64,000 nt of DNA from Dehalogenimonas alkenigignens (GCF_001466665.1 NZ_KQ758903.1:555684-619683), one strand, 5' to 3'; positions 24,625-33,763 are shown, numbered from the stretch's first letter. Program-made: numbers and translations. The notes: generated by a model not told the origin, from the sequence alone.

Positions 24625-26784
24625 TTAAGGAAGGGCGAGGGCGTAGCCTTCATCGATAAGGGACTGCGCCATGTCTAAACACTCCCGTTCGACTTCACGC
24701 AGCGGCAGCCGGTATTTTCTGGCCAGATCACGGGCGATCGCCGAGATCGGCCGTTTGCCGTTCCAGCCGGAGAGCATCTCCGCGCCGCTGTCTGAAATTC
24801 GTTTGAACCGGTTGCGCTCGATGTCGAACAGGGACCAGCTTTCGTCCGGATAAACCGGCTCGGCGCGTTTGTTTTGAATGTTTTCCCAGACTGCCCGAAG
24901 ATTAAAATGCAGCCGCTCCATCACCACGCCGGGCTTGAGGGCCGGCATTGAAGCGGCGGAAAGTTTCTTGGGCGTCTTTTTTCTGGCCGGTTTTTTCATT
25001 TTAACAATCGACGCTAACAGTGGGTCTGTTTTCTCATAATGCGAGAGGTACTGGGGCAATATGCAGGCTTTATCGTAATGATGGCCTATCTTTTCGAGGA
25101 AGGCGTCACCGGCCAGTTGAGTGGCCACCGTAGCCAGGCATTCCGCGGTCAGTTCCCAGCCCTGTATATCGGTCAGTCCACCTGAGACCAGATACGGCAG
25201 ATATAATTTGAAGTCGGTATCTTCGGTGGACCGGGGCAAGGTCACGCCATAGTCACCAGGATTCTTCATCACCCGGGAGTTCCGTCCAACCGAGAAATTG
25301 CTTATTCCCAGCGACCTGATGATGTCTTTGTTCTGCGCTATGAAACTGAACGTCCGGCGGGCTTCCGCCATGGTTTCGCCCGGAAAGCCGAACATGATAT
25401 AAACGTGGTCCCAGATGCCGGCCTGGCACATGTTGCGCAGCACCTCTTCATTCACCGCCGTCGTGGTGCCCTTGTTTATCAGGCCGAGGACTCGGTCGCA
25501 GCTTGATTCAATGCCTATGTATACTTCCCGGAAGCCGGCGGCGGCCATTTTCCGGCACAGCTCCGGGGTAAACTGCCTCTCCGGCCTGATGCTGGTGGAG
25601 CAACGCACATCGAGGCCGCGTCTCAAGATTTCATCGGCAATCCTATTGACTGAATTCGGCGAAGTCCCCTCATCCGAAAGGGCGATGTGCTTGACCCCGT
25701 GTTTTTTCACTAAAAACTCTATGTCATCGACGAATTTGACCGGGTCCCGCACCTGGTACGTCATACCGTAAGCCAGACTGTGGGTACAGAAAGCGCACCG
25801 GCTCCAGTAGCAGCCCCGGGACGACAATACCGGCAGCACCGGCTCCGGGCTGAGGTATTTTTCCAGCGCCAGGCCGTCGAAGTTCGGAGGCGGCAGGGCA
25901 TTGATGTCTTCCGGCGGCTTTTTATCGGTGACATGGATGCCCGCGGCGTCGCGGAAAATCAAATTCGGAACGTTGAATAAAGATCCACCCTTCTCGACGC
26001 TTCGGATGAGCTCCAGCAGCGGCAGTTCTCCATCGTTGACAACCGCGCTGTCGAAGAAGATATCAAAAAGTTCCGGGTATTTGACGATCACATCGGCCAG
26101 CATGGTCACGACGTAGCCGCCGATAACGATATGCGCTTTCTTGTTTCCGGCCTTGAGGAGCCGCGCCATGGTGAGCGCCGGAATGAGCTGGCTCTCGCCG
26201 GATATGGTGATGCCGATGACGCCTGGAGCTTCATCCCGCACCAACGGCAGCAGGTACTCCTCACCCAGTTGGATGTAAGGATTCTCCAGCCGGTTTTGCG
26301 TCGCTTGTTTCAAATCTTGAAACGATCCCTTAAATGACGGCATTTCGAACGACGAAAGGCCGATGTTGGTCGGGAAATACGCCAGTGATACCGCCTGCAG
26401 CGCCTGGGTGATGGTGTTCCGGGCGTCGGCCAGGATCTCGGGATCGTAGAATTTTTGAGGGTCCCGGTAGACGTTTTTAGCGCTCTCGATTTTTCCCGCC
26501 AGCAGCGGCGCCAGCGTTTTTGCCATGAACAGGTCGTTGTACTGTTTTTGCTCCGTGCCCGGCGCCAGCCGGTCCTTTAATTCCCAGACTGAGAATTGAT
26601 TTCTCAGCTGCTGGCTGATCCCGGAGAGGTAACCTTCCGAAAGTATCAAGTCATAGGCTTCAAGATTGAAGTCCTTTTGAATGACGTCAACGCCCTTGTC
26701 CTTCAGGTATGCATAAAGGGACGGCAGGCTGAGGTAAGGCCGGAACGGCGTCCACTGAGGCGGGAATACCAGCAGGACCTTCAC
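24625..26784 (-). CDS. B12-binding radical SAM protein with PqqD-like C-terminus (2)
   Basis: 719 residues, a clear paralogue of the protein at 18362-20503 along its whole length, including MKVLLVFPPQW at the start, IVIGGYVV in the B12 region, and Cys325, 330 and 333 (GCYWSRCAFC, again CX4CX2C). A basic linker (MKKPARKKTPKK) precedes a C-terminal segment of about 70 residues (SLFDIERNRFKRISD...) resembling PqqD. It starts at a GTG that overlaps the stop of a 31-codon ORF by GTGA, suggesting coupling. It lies downstream of rdhA2 on the same strand, beyond a terminator, copying the rdhA1 arrangement. Confidence 0.8.
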   Translation of the reverse strand: MKVLLVFPPQWTPFRPYLSLPSLYAYLKDKGVDVIQKDFNLEAYDLILSEGYLSGISQQLRNQFSVWELKDRLAPGTEQKQYNDLFMAKTLAPLLAGKIESAKNVYRDPQKFYDPEILADARNTITQALQAVSLAYFPTNIGLSSFEMPSFKGSFQDLKQATQNRLENPYIQLGEEYLLPLVRDEAPGVIGITISGESQLIPALTMARLLKAGNKKAHIVIGGYVVTMLADVIVKYPELFDIFFDSAVVNDGELPLLELIRSVEKGGSLFNVPNLIFRDAAGIHVTDKKPPEDINALPPPNFDGLALEKYLSPEPVLPVLSSRGCYWSRCAFCTHSLAYGMTYQVRDPVKFVDDIEFLVKKHGVKHIALSDEGTSPNSVNRIADEILRRGLDVRCSTSIRPERQFTPELCRKMAAAGFREVYIGIESSCDRVLGLINKGTTTAVNEEVLRNMCQAGIWDHVYIMFGFPGETMAEARRTFSFIAQNKDIIRSLGISNFSVGRNSRVMKNPGDYGVTLPRSTEDTDFKLYLPYLVSGGLTDIQGWELTAECLATVATQLAGDAFLEKIGHHYDKACILPQYLSHYEKTDPLLASIVKMKKPARKKTPKKLSAASMPALKPGVVMERLHFNLRAVWENIQNKRAEPVYPDESWSLFDIERNRFKRISDSGAEMLSGWNGKRPISAIARDLARKYRLPLREVERECLDMAQSLIDEGYALALP

Positions 26785-26876
26785 GCGCCGGATCCCACCG
26801 AGGCTGTTTTGGCTAAGACATTGATAGAGGGCGTTCGTAACAGTAGGGATTGCCCTCGGTTAACTGCCGGCTTCAT
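26781..26876 (-). CDS. 31-codon ORF coupled to radical SAM gene 2
   Basis: On the minus strand an ATG with GGAG 6 bases upstream opens 31 codons (MKPAVNRGQSLLLRTPSINV...) ending in ASVGSGA; its TGA overlaps the GTG start of the radical SAM gene by four bases. The radical SAM gene itself has only a weak ribosome site, so translation may depend on this ORF. It may be a leader that sets expression or a small peptide acted on by the enzyme. No similarity to the 20-codon ORF before rdhA1 was seen. Confidence 0.35.
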   Translation of the reverse strand: MKPAVNRGQSLLLRTPSINVLAKTASVGSGA

Positions 26877-26936
26877 TCTCGTCTCCCAGCGCCGAAACAT
26901 CATGACACTATAGAATACCCTAACAGGCAGGCCGAA

Positions 26937-26975
26937 TTAAAACACGAGGCGGGCTCAGAGAGCCCGCCTCGTGTT
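26937..26975 (-). terminator. Terminator of rdhA2
   Basis: A 15-bp perfect stem (26941-26955 with 26961-26975) around a 5-base loop; on the minus strand it is followed by TTTTAATT. Confidence 0.9.
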
Positions 26976-26993
26976 TATCACACAAACTAAATA

Positions 26994-28520
26994 CTAGTAG
27001 CCCATGTGTTTGGCATAGACGGTGGAATCAAAGCCGTAAGCCGGCAGAGACATATGCCACCACTCCTCGATCTCCTCTCCGGTCCTCATGCCGTAGCCCA
27101 TCGCGGGATGCATGGAAGAGAAGAAGCTGTTGAAGATCGGTGTGATGGAAGCCGTCGCCTTCACCACCTGATGGATCATGGCGCCGTTGGCCCCGTTGAA
27201 GACGCAGTTGCCCCAGCAGACATTGCATCTTTCCCCATTCATATTCCGTCTGACCCAGAGCTGGCACTGGGGCATATCGGTCCAGTAGGTCTTGCGGCCG
27301 AGTTTATGGAACTCGCCCGCTGTCCGTATGCCTTCCCAGGGCAGAATATGCGCTTTTGGCTCATTGCTCGTCCGGACTTCCCAGCTTGGTTCACCTTCGC
27401 CTTTCTTTACTATCGAACTGGACGGGCAGAGATCGGCGCATAAGCCGCAGCTCTGGCAGAACCGCCAGATACCGGCGTCTATCGGTTTGGTGTGCTCCAG
27501 CGGCAGGGTTGTCAGCAGGTCGAAGTAGCCGCCGAAAGCGCCGAATTCCGGGCTGATTGACATGATGGAATGGCGGCCGTTCTCGCTCAAACCGCCCAAT
27601 ACGGCGCCGGCGTTGGAAGGAATGGCGCGATACGGTTCATCAAGCATGCTCTGGTAGCCCAGGCCCTGGATGAAACCCTGGGTGCAGGCGCGCGGCACTT
27701 CGCGCAGGCGATAGCGGGTTTGGGCGACACCTCCCAGCGTCCCGGGGCGCATCCGGTTCAACTCGCTGTCCTGCGGAATCAGATAGGTTACGCTGTATAG
27801 AGGCACATTGGGCAGATATGTGATTCTCGTCTTATCGTCAAACCTGAAACTCGAATCTGTCTGGGAGAACACAATCGGCTTGGTGACCGTGGTCGGGGGT
27901 TGCTTGTCGTAGTATGAAATGCTTGGATTCTCGCCGGTCAAACCGATCAGTTTTTGATGATGGTCGTCAATGGCCGCGGTGCCGATTTCCGCTGAACCGA
28001 AGAACACCATAGCCGCTCTCAGCATTAAAGTCGCCTCTTCAGCCGAACCCGTCCACTTCGGCACTCCGCGCTCTTCCGGTGTCTGGACTGGTTTCTGGCC
28101 GAATTTAAGATTGGAGTTGGTATCCCCGAGGGCGCCGTTGCCGATGCCATTGGCAGTTGCCAGAGCCTGATCCCGTAATCGGTAGCCGGGCTGGTTCTGC
28201 TTCATCCTGTCCGCCGGGCTCGGTCCGGTCGCCACCTCAGCGTTGTACCTTTCCAGGCCGGGATACGCCGCCACAACCGCGGCCGACTGGGTGCTGTAGT
28301 TGTAATGGCGCTGCATCAGTGACCAGTCGATCTCGACCGTCGGCTCATCGACTTCCTTGACCCACCAGGCGCGCTTCCGGGATGACACGCTGGACTGAAT
28401 CAGTTCGTCCAGGTCGTGGAACGCCGGGGCTGCGGCCATCGCGCCGCCGACGCCGGCGCTGACCAGGCCGAGGCCTTTCATAAATTCCCTGCGGCTGACT
28501 GTACTGTGAAAGATAGACAC
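26994..28520 (-). CDS. rdhA: Reductive dehalogenase catalytic subunit, RdhA2
   Basis: 508 residues with Tat motif SRREFMKGLGL at residues 9-19, a DEPTVEIDW region shared with RdhA1, a first FeS motif CQSCGLCADLCP (Cys355, 358, 361, 365) and a second one (Cys419, then CNVCWGNC with Cys432, 435, 439). GTG start behind AAGGAGG. No rdhB or regulator gene is adjacent; the next gene downstream is a B12-radical SAM protein. It is clearly related to RdhA1 but diverged in the middle, so a different substrate is possible. Confidence 0.93.
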   Translation of the reverse strand: MSIFHSTVSRREFMKGLGLVSAGVGGAMAAAPAFHDLDELIQSSVSSRKRAWWVKEVDEPTVEIDWSLMQRHYNYSTQSAAVVAAYPGLERYNAEVATGPSPADRMKQNQPGYRLRDQALATANGIGNGALGDTNSNLKFGQKPVQTPEERGVPKWTGSAEEATLMLRAAMVFFGSAEIGTAAIDDHHQKLIGLTGENPSISYYDKQPPTTVTKPIVFSQTDSSFRFDDKTRITYLPNVPLYSVTYLIPQDSELNRMRPGTLGGVAQTRYRLREVPRACTQGFIQGLGYQSMLDEPYRAIPSNAGAVLGGLSENGRHSIMSISPEFGAFGGYFDLLTTLPLEHTKPIDAGIWRFCQSCGLCADLCPSSSIVKKGEGEPSWEVRTSNEPKAHILPWEGIRTAGEFHKLGRKTYWTDMPQCQLWVRRNMNGERCNVCWGNCVFNGANGAMIHQVVKATASITPIFNSFFSSMHPAMGYGMRTGEEIEEWWHMSLPAYGFDSTVYAKHMGY

Positions 28521-28602
28521 GCCTTTTCCTCCTTCTTGTTATGATTTGTTAGCCTACCTTCACCCCTTATAACCCTATCCCGATAACATTTCATCGTCCT
28601 GA

Positions 28603-28672
28603 AGTACTAGTACTATGCTGATTTATTTTCATTAATCAGGGTATTGAATATGAAGATTAATACTAATTAATC
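28603..28672 (-). promoter_or_regulatory. Inverted repeats ahead of rdhA2
   Basis: Two symmetric sites in the AT-rich gap between rdhA2 and the divergent Tat lipoprotein gene: the perfect palindrome AGTACTAGTACT (28603-28614) and GATTAAT-acta-ATTAATC (28655-28672), with an extra ATTAATC at 28631-28637. They are probable operators. Promoter boxes could not be fixed. The rest of the 320-base gap shows no coding signal. Confidence 0.45.
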
Positions 28673-28839
28673 CAAGAAATCCGCTCATTTTCTAAAACTG
28701 CATCGACTTCTCCAGAAAATACCCCGGCTTCGCGCCGGTATCGGAGCGGGATGAAAATAAGCTTTGATTTGTCCGTATCGCCTCTGGAATTTCGAGTGCG
28801 GCAAGAGTAGGATGATTGCGTTGCATGTGAAGGTGGCTT

Positions 28840-31707
28840 ATGGGGCGTTTTGACGGCGGTATTTCCCGGCGGCGGTTCATTAAAAGCGCTGCGCTTACCG
28901 GCGCCGGCGTGGCTGTTTTCGGCCTGGAGTCCTGCACCCAGAACCTGGGGGTAGACCAGCCTGAGGATGGCTTATTCCATTTCTTCGGTTACGGCACAAC
29001 TTCGGCCGGAGAGTGGGACGCTGAAGTGGCGGTGGATGCGCTGTCCTGGCAGCCGGGAGCCCAAATCTGCCTGGATGTTTCGCTCTACCTGTCGAACTCG
29101 ATCGTCCAAAAACTGGCCCCCAAGATTATCGTCGAACAAGTTTGCTTGTTGGTCACCGCGGAGCGCGCTTTCGATGCCGACGGGATTCACCGCTTCCCGT
29201 CTCACGAACGAATGTCCAGCTATATTACGCCCACCGGTCTCGCCGTCGAAGGGGGAATTCAAGGGGCGGTCACCCGCCGTTTCGGCGGCCGGTACCAGAC
29301 GCCGCTGGACGAGTTTCTGACCGCACCCCTTGAAGCGCCGCCGACAGCCTCGGACGAACGGCGCATTGTTTTCAAGCTGCTTCCGACCGTTCCGGCTGAG
29401 GTGCCGCCGGGCATCTACCGGCTGCGTCTCGATTTCGGCGTTGTCGCCAAAGGCAAGAATTACTCGCTGGCCGGCCTGGCTTTCGCCCAGCGGCCGGCGG
29501 CTTCCGCCATGCCCGCCGAATCCCATTTTTATTCCTGTCCCTTCAAAGTCAGCGGCCGCCGGCCGGACGGCAGATTCATCGATGCTTCAGCCATTAAACC
29601 CCGCCTGCCCTGGGTCATTCTTTCGGGGTACGGATCCAACGGTTACTCGGGAGTGGTCGCCGAGGAGGACAAGGACTCATTCGCCCTGTCGCCCCGCAAT
29701 ATCATCCCTGACGACGTCATCCTGCCGTTATACTCCGATGATAACAAGACTAAAGCGGTGTATTCGCTGGAGCCGCGTTTTCTCACCCAGACCATCGAAG
29801 CCAGGAACGCAATACCGCTGGACCACACCCGTGGTGAGCTCTCGGTCAAGGTTATCGGGCCTGACGGCCATACTGATGACCTCGGCCGGTTTCCTTTTAC
29901 AGCTTTAAGCGGCGGCTGGCCTACCACTTCGAACCCGGCTGTTACCGCCTGGAAGCCTCCGGCTTACGGGGAGTACACGGTCAACGTCGCCGGCTACGTG
30001 GAAGATATCTGGGGCAACCGCTACGAAGGCGGGGGCAGCTACCGTTTCGCCATCGCCAAAAGGATGACTCTGGCTACTGCCACTTTCCAGGGAGCGGCGT
30101 TTCAGGTCGGGGGCAAATATGGCCGGGACCTGGGGTTCGCTCCGGCGGTGCCGGCGGACGTTTTTGTGGCGGCCGACCTGTATCCTGATTCGGATCCGGG
30201 CAAGAAAAAAACGCTTACCTTCTCCGGGCGCGCCTCGCCGTCAGGCGTCTTCGGCGCGGCGCAGGGCGCCATGCAGCTGGCGCTTGATTCACCCGGCGAA
30301 TACTTTGCCCACATTAAGGCCAGGTATATAGACCAGGATGGGCATTTATGGCTGTGTTCGGTGCGCCATGCCGGCGTCGTCTACCCGCCGGATTCTTCCA
30401 TTGTCGCCCACGGGAAAAAGCTGACCATCGGCGGCAAATACGTAGACCGCGGCGAGACCAAATTTGAGGGTTATGTCGATGCTTCGGGCGAAAATCACCT
30501 GGCGCATCTCAACTACCCCTATAACAACGGCGACGTGCTGCTTATCGGGTCCGAACAGCAGGGGGCTAACAAGATTGAGCCGGTTTTGACCTATGATTTC
30601 AAGGCGGCGCCGCTTGCTTATGAAGCCCGCTGGCAAAACATCGGGGTCACCAATGTTAGCTTCAAAACATCGAACAACTATTCACCCCAGCTGTTCCCTG
30701 AATTCATCACCGACCGGGCATATTTTTACGCCGGGGCGCCGCGGCCGGGTTTTATGTCCCGTTTTATCGTCGGCTCGGACGGCCTCAAGGCGCCGTACTG
30801 GCCGGTAAGCCCCAACTCCTTCGGCGGGCAGATCAACGCATCAAGCAACGGCGACCTGCCCGGCACTATCTACCGGCTGATTGGCGGCGTGGCTTTATTT
30901 CAGAAAGACCAGGCTCCCGCCTATGCCGGGTATCTGGCGTCGAGCTTTGTCATGTCCGGGAAAACCAACAACAACCGGGTCATCGCCCCTGGCGCCGAGG
31001 AACTGCTTGGCGCCGACGGGACTAAAGCCCGGCTTTTCCTGGTGAGCATCCGGCCCGGCATGACCTACGAGACCGGCGCTGCCTTCGTACCGGTTGCTCA
31101 AATTGATCCGGTGCTGCCGGCGGTGGTCACCTTCAAGCTGACTTATCCTGACGGCCGCGTATTCACCGCCCAGGGCACCGGCGATTCGGGCGGTTCCTTT
31201 GCCGGTAAAGACCGCTGGACGCTGGATGTCCCCGGCGTCTACCTGTATACCATTGAAGCTGATTGGCAGGGCAATAAAGGTCATATGCCGGGGATGCCGC
31301 CTGAGGGCGGCAAGATCTTCGTCATTGAAAGGTCGCGTTTGCCGCAAAGCCCGGAGCTTTCACTGGTCATCAAAGAGCAGACGACTTTTTCCCAGAGCGG
31401 CACTTTAACCATCAACGGTCAAAGTACCGGGGATGAAGTTCACTACGCGGCGGTCACGCCCGGCGCCATCACCTCTCAGGGGGTGATCCCGGTGAAAAAC
31501 GGCAAGTTCAGCTTTGTCTTCGACCCCGCGGCCGTCGCCCGATCTTCTGCGTTCTATGAAGTTAAAAACCTCCGTACCAACCAGCCTGAGGTTAAACGGG
31601 TGATTCATTTAACATTGTTCAGCAGGGAGAGGGCGGAAAGCGGCCAGGTGTACCATTCCTTCGTTCGCTTGATCATCCGCGGCACCACGGTGCTTTATAC
31701 CTACTAG
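28840..31707 (+). CDS. Large Tat-exported lipoprotein, unknown function
   Basis: 955 residues. The N-terminus has a twin-arginine motif SRRRFIKSA and a hydrophobic stretch ending LESC, so it is probably exported folded by Tat and lipid-anchored. The rest is rich in Gly, Pro and aromatic residues, with repeated beta-like stretches such as GEYTVNVAGYVEDIWGNRYEGG, GEYFAHIKARYIDQDG and GVYLYTIEADWQGNKG, suggesting several immunoglobulin-like or beta-sandwich domains. No haem or FeS motif is seen. It is divergent from rdhA2 and shares its regulatory gap, so it may be co-regulated with it. Confidence 0.75.
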   Translation: MGRFDGGISRRRFIKSAALTGAGVAVFGLESCTQNLGVDQPEDGLFHFFGYGTTSAGEWDAEVAVDALSWQPGAQICLDVSLYLSNSIVQKLAPKIIVEQVCLLVTAERAFDADGIHRFPSHERMSSYITPTGLAVEGGIQGAVTRRFGGRYQTPLDEFLTAPLEAPPTASDERRIVFKLLPTVPAEVPPGIYRLRLDFGVVAKGKNYSLAGLAFAQRPAASAMPAESHFYSCPFKVSGRRPDGRFIDASAIKPRLPWVILSGYGSNGYSGVVAEEDKDSFALSPRNIIPDDVILPLYSDDNKTKAVYSLEPRFLTQTIEARNAIPLDHTRGELSVKVIGPDGHTDDLGRFPFTALSGGWPTTSNPAVTAWKPPAYGEYTVNVAGYVEDIWGNRYEGGGSYRFAIAKRMTLATATFQGAAFQVGGKYGRDLGFAPAVPADVFVAADLYPDSDPGKKKTLTFSGRASPSGVFGAAQGAMQLALDSPGEYFAHIKARYIDQDGHLWLCSVRHAGVVYPPDSSIVAHGKKLTIGGKYVDRGETKFEGYVDASGENHLAHLNYPYNNGDVLLIGSEQQGANKIEPVLTYDFKAAPLAYEARWQNIGVTNVSFKTSNNYSPQLFPEFITDRAYFYAGAPRPGFMSRFIVGSDGLKAPYWPVSPNSFGGQINASSNGDLPGTIYRLIGGVALFQKDQAPAYAGYLASSFVMSGKTNNNRVIAPGAEELLGADGTKARLFLVSIRPGMTYETGAAFVPVAQIDPVLPAVVTFKLTYPDGRVFTAQGTGDSGGSFAGKDRWTLDVPGVYLYTIEADWQGNKGHMPGMPPEGGKIFVIERSRLPQSPELSLVIKEQTTFSQSGTLTINGQSTGDEVHYAAVTPGAITSQGVIPVKNGKFSFVFDPAAVARSSAFYEVKNLRTNQPEVKRVIHLTLFSRERAESGQVYHSFVRLIIRGTTVLYTY

Positions 31708-31965
31708 CTGCCTTCGGGCTGGCATATATTCGTGCGATAAAACAACAGGCCCGGCCTGGACGATTTGACCAGGGTGTAACCATTCCGGTCGGCGCAATGT
31801 TCCCTCAAGCCGGGTGCCGCCTCTTTGCCCTTCCTTTGGCCAGGATTAACTCAAGTTACCCGCAGCCATTATAATGGGTGACGAAAATCCGCTGTCCGAG
31901 AATGGAACGATTTCGCCCGTCCCTGCATCCTATTGTTAGAGAATCATTCAAAAGGAGCGCTCCTG

Positions 31966-32514
31966 TTGGATGAGCCGGAAGAAGCGGCCTTAGTACGCCG
32001 CTGCCAAGCTGGAGACGCGGAGGCATTCCGTATTCTTGTCGAGGCGTACAGAAACACCCTCTTCGGCGTCGCCTTTCTGATGACTCATGACCGGCCTGCC
32101 GCCGAAGATGCCGTCCAGGGAGGTCTCGTTCAGGTCTGGAGATGCCTGCCGTCCCTCCGCGGCCCTTCAAAGGTCAAACCCTGGCTGATACGCATCGTGG
32201 TCAATGAAGTGAAGCAGCAATTCAGGATGAAACATGTGCCTGTCGCCCCGCTCGAAGCCGCCGCCGACATCCCGGACGAGACGGATTTGCCGGAACAAAA
32301 GGTCATCTCCGCGGAAAGGCGGCAGACCATCCGGCGGGCGCTTTCGAAACTGCCGCCGGAGCAGCGCGAGGCTGTGGTACTGCGCTATTATTCCGGCCTG
32401 ACTGTACCGGAGATCGGGGGAACCACGGGTCAGCCTCAGGGTACGGTCAAGTCCCGCCTGCACCGCGATCTGGCGCATCTTGGTAAAGAGTTGGGTTATG
32501 AGGGTTTGAGGTGA
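31966..32514 (+). CDS. ECF-type RNA polymerase sigma factor
   Basis: About 182 residues. Region 2 runs from ALVRRCQAGDAEAFRILVEAYRNTLFGVAFLMTHDRPAAEDAVQ to VWRCLPSLRG, and region 4 is LSKLPPEQREAVVLRYYSGLTVPEIGGTTGQPQGTVKSRLHRDL, both typical of sigma-70 region 2/4 proteins. A TTG at 31966 with AAAGGAG 8 bases upstream is preferred; the frame also allows a TTG at 31933. It heads a tightly packed operon of membrane proteins; the next gene is the likely anti-sigma factor. A TATAAT around 31872 may be its promoter. Confidence 0.85.
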   Translation: MDEPEEAALVRRCQAGDAEAFRILVEAYRNTLFGVAFLMTHDRPAAEDAVQGGLVQVWRCLPSLRGPSKVKPWLIRIVVNEVKQQFRMKHVPVAPLEAAADIPDETDLPEQKVISAERRQTIRRALSKLPPEQREAVVLRYYSGLTVPEIGGTTGQPQGTVKSRLHRDLAHLGKELGYEGLR

Positions 32515-32520
32515 TGTTGG

Positions 32521-33000
32521 ATGGCTAAGCTCGAACACGAACTCGAGGTTTTTTTCAAATCTGAAGCCGCCGCCGCCTTGCCGCCGCCGGACTTCTGGCG
32601 GACCGCAGTATCAAAAGCGACGGTCGTCTCGCAACGGCCTGTGAAGAAATCCCGGTTGGCGACCTGGTTTTCAGACCTGCTGGAGGCTCTGCATATTGAC
32701 GCTAGGAGGCTGGTTTTAGGCATCGCCACATACCTGGTCCTGCTTTTGGTGATTGCTGGTTTGAGCGCCGGTGTCAGCATCTATGTTTCCGGTCTGGGTA
32801 TCGGCGACGCTCCGCCAACGATCACAAGTGGGACGATCCCACCACACGTTACCCCGACGGTGACGGTGGTGATTCCGCAAAATACCTCAAACGCATTGTT
32901 TGCTGCACTGCTTGGTGTTTCATTCGCTCTTTTCGCTGCCGCTGCCTTTGTAATATGGCGGTTCCGCTGCAATAGAGCTTCCGAAAGACGCCGGCAATGA
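32521..33000 (+). CDS. Membrane protein, likely anti-sigma factor
   Basis: 159 residues with a charged cytoplasmic N-terminus (about 1-62) and two membrane segments (about 63-90 and 122-148) joined by a Thr/Pro-rich outer loop. Position straight after the ECF sigma gene and this topology suggest an anti-sigma factor, but no zinc HxxxCxxC motif is present. Its TGA overlaps the next ATG. Confidence 0.6.
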   Translation: MAKLEHELEVFFKSEAAAALPPPDFWRTAVSKATVVSQRPVKKSRLATWFSDLLEALHIDARRLVLGIATYLVLLLVIAGLSAGVSIYVSGLGIGDAPPTITSGTIPPHVTPTVTVVIPQNTSNALFAALLGVSFALFAAAAFVIWRFRCNRASERRRQ

Positions 33001-33242
33001 AAGCCGTATCTTCCATACAATGCGTTCTTTTAGTGTTCATCATCGCTACAGGCTTGCTTTTGGCGTTTCCTGAACCAGGGTTCGCTGGCGCCCCTGAAGC
33101 TACCAAGAGTGTTCTGCCTCGGATCACCCTCGGTGGAATACCAGAGGAAAAGAGTTTATTGGGGCTAGTTATTGTTTCGGTGGTGATTGTGGCCGCCTTG
33201 CTTTTAGCGCTATGGTTCTTGATGCGCAGAGGCAGCCGATGA
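32997..33242 (+). CDS. Small membrane protein with signal peptide
   Basis: 81 residues: a signal-like segment (about 7-30) ending in FAGA, a short external part and a second membrane segment (about 54-76) with a basic C-terminus. It overlaps both neighbours by ATGA junctions, so it is a coupled member of the ECF operon. No family recognised. Confidence 0.6.
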   Translation: MKAVSSIQCVLLVFIIATGLLLAFPEPGFAGAPEATKSVLPRITLGGIPEEKSLLGLVIVSVVIVAALLLALWFLMRRGSR

Positions 33243-33763
33243 AGCTCTGTAAATTATTTCACCTTGCGCTCATCCTTAGCTTCTCTTTTCTACCAGCTTG
33301 CCTTCAACAGACGCCTGTTTTGCCGGTATCATATTTCCCTGTCCGTCATGAACCGGGGCCCAGCATGTTGTTGCTCAACTATGGCAAACTCGTCCTCGAA
33401 GACGGTTTGTTGCGTTTCGAGGAGACAGGTTCCGGCCTGTCGTATCTGGTGATCTGGCCGTATGGCTATTCCTGCCAAAGCGTTGGAAGTCGGGTTGAAA
33501 TTCTTGACGCCGAAGGTGCCGTCGTCGCTAAAAGCGGGCAATACCTGCGTATCGGTGGCGGGCCGGCTTTTTCAGTTAGCTACTATACCGGTGAAGAGCC
33601 GCCGTGGTCGCTACCCGGCCCGTATTGGGCTTTAGGCAGCATCGAGCAATGGTGGCCGTGGGATTTCGTCGCTTTGATGGAATTATTTGCCGTAATCTGC
33701 ATGATGGTTATCTTGACACTAATAGCCCTGGATTTGATACGGCTGAGGCGCCCGAAAATATGA
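33239..33763 (+). CDS. Membrane-anchored lipoprotein of the ECF operon
   Basis: From the ATG at 33239 (ATGA overlap) 174 residues: a signal peptide with lipobox LPAC, an external domain with GLLRFEETGSGLSYLVIWPYGYS and RVEILDAEGAVVAKSGQYLRIGGG, and one C-terminal membrane segment (about 142-165). The external part looks like a small beta domain. It overlaps the next gene by ATGA. Confidence 0.6.
   Translation: MKLCKLFHLALILSFSFLPACLQQTPVLPVSYFPVRHEPGPSMLLLNYGKLVLEDGLLRFEETGSGLSYLVIWPYGYSCQSVGSRVEILDAEGAVVAKSGQYLRIGGGPAFSVSYYTGEEPPWSLPGPYWALGSIEQWWPWDFVALMELFAVICMMVILTLIALDLIRLRRPKI

Noticed and set aside
28510-28592. 37-codon ORF overlapping the rdhA2 start, considered as a match to the peptide before rdhA1
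   Set aside because: Poor ribosome site, runs out of frame into rdhA2 and has no C-terminal CxxC.
16545-28839. rdhB membrane anchor genes
   Set aside because: No short ORF with three membrane segments was found beside either rdhA, so none is called.
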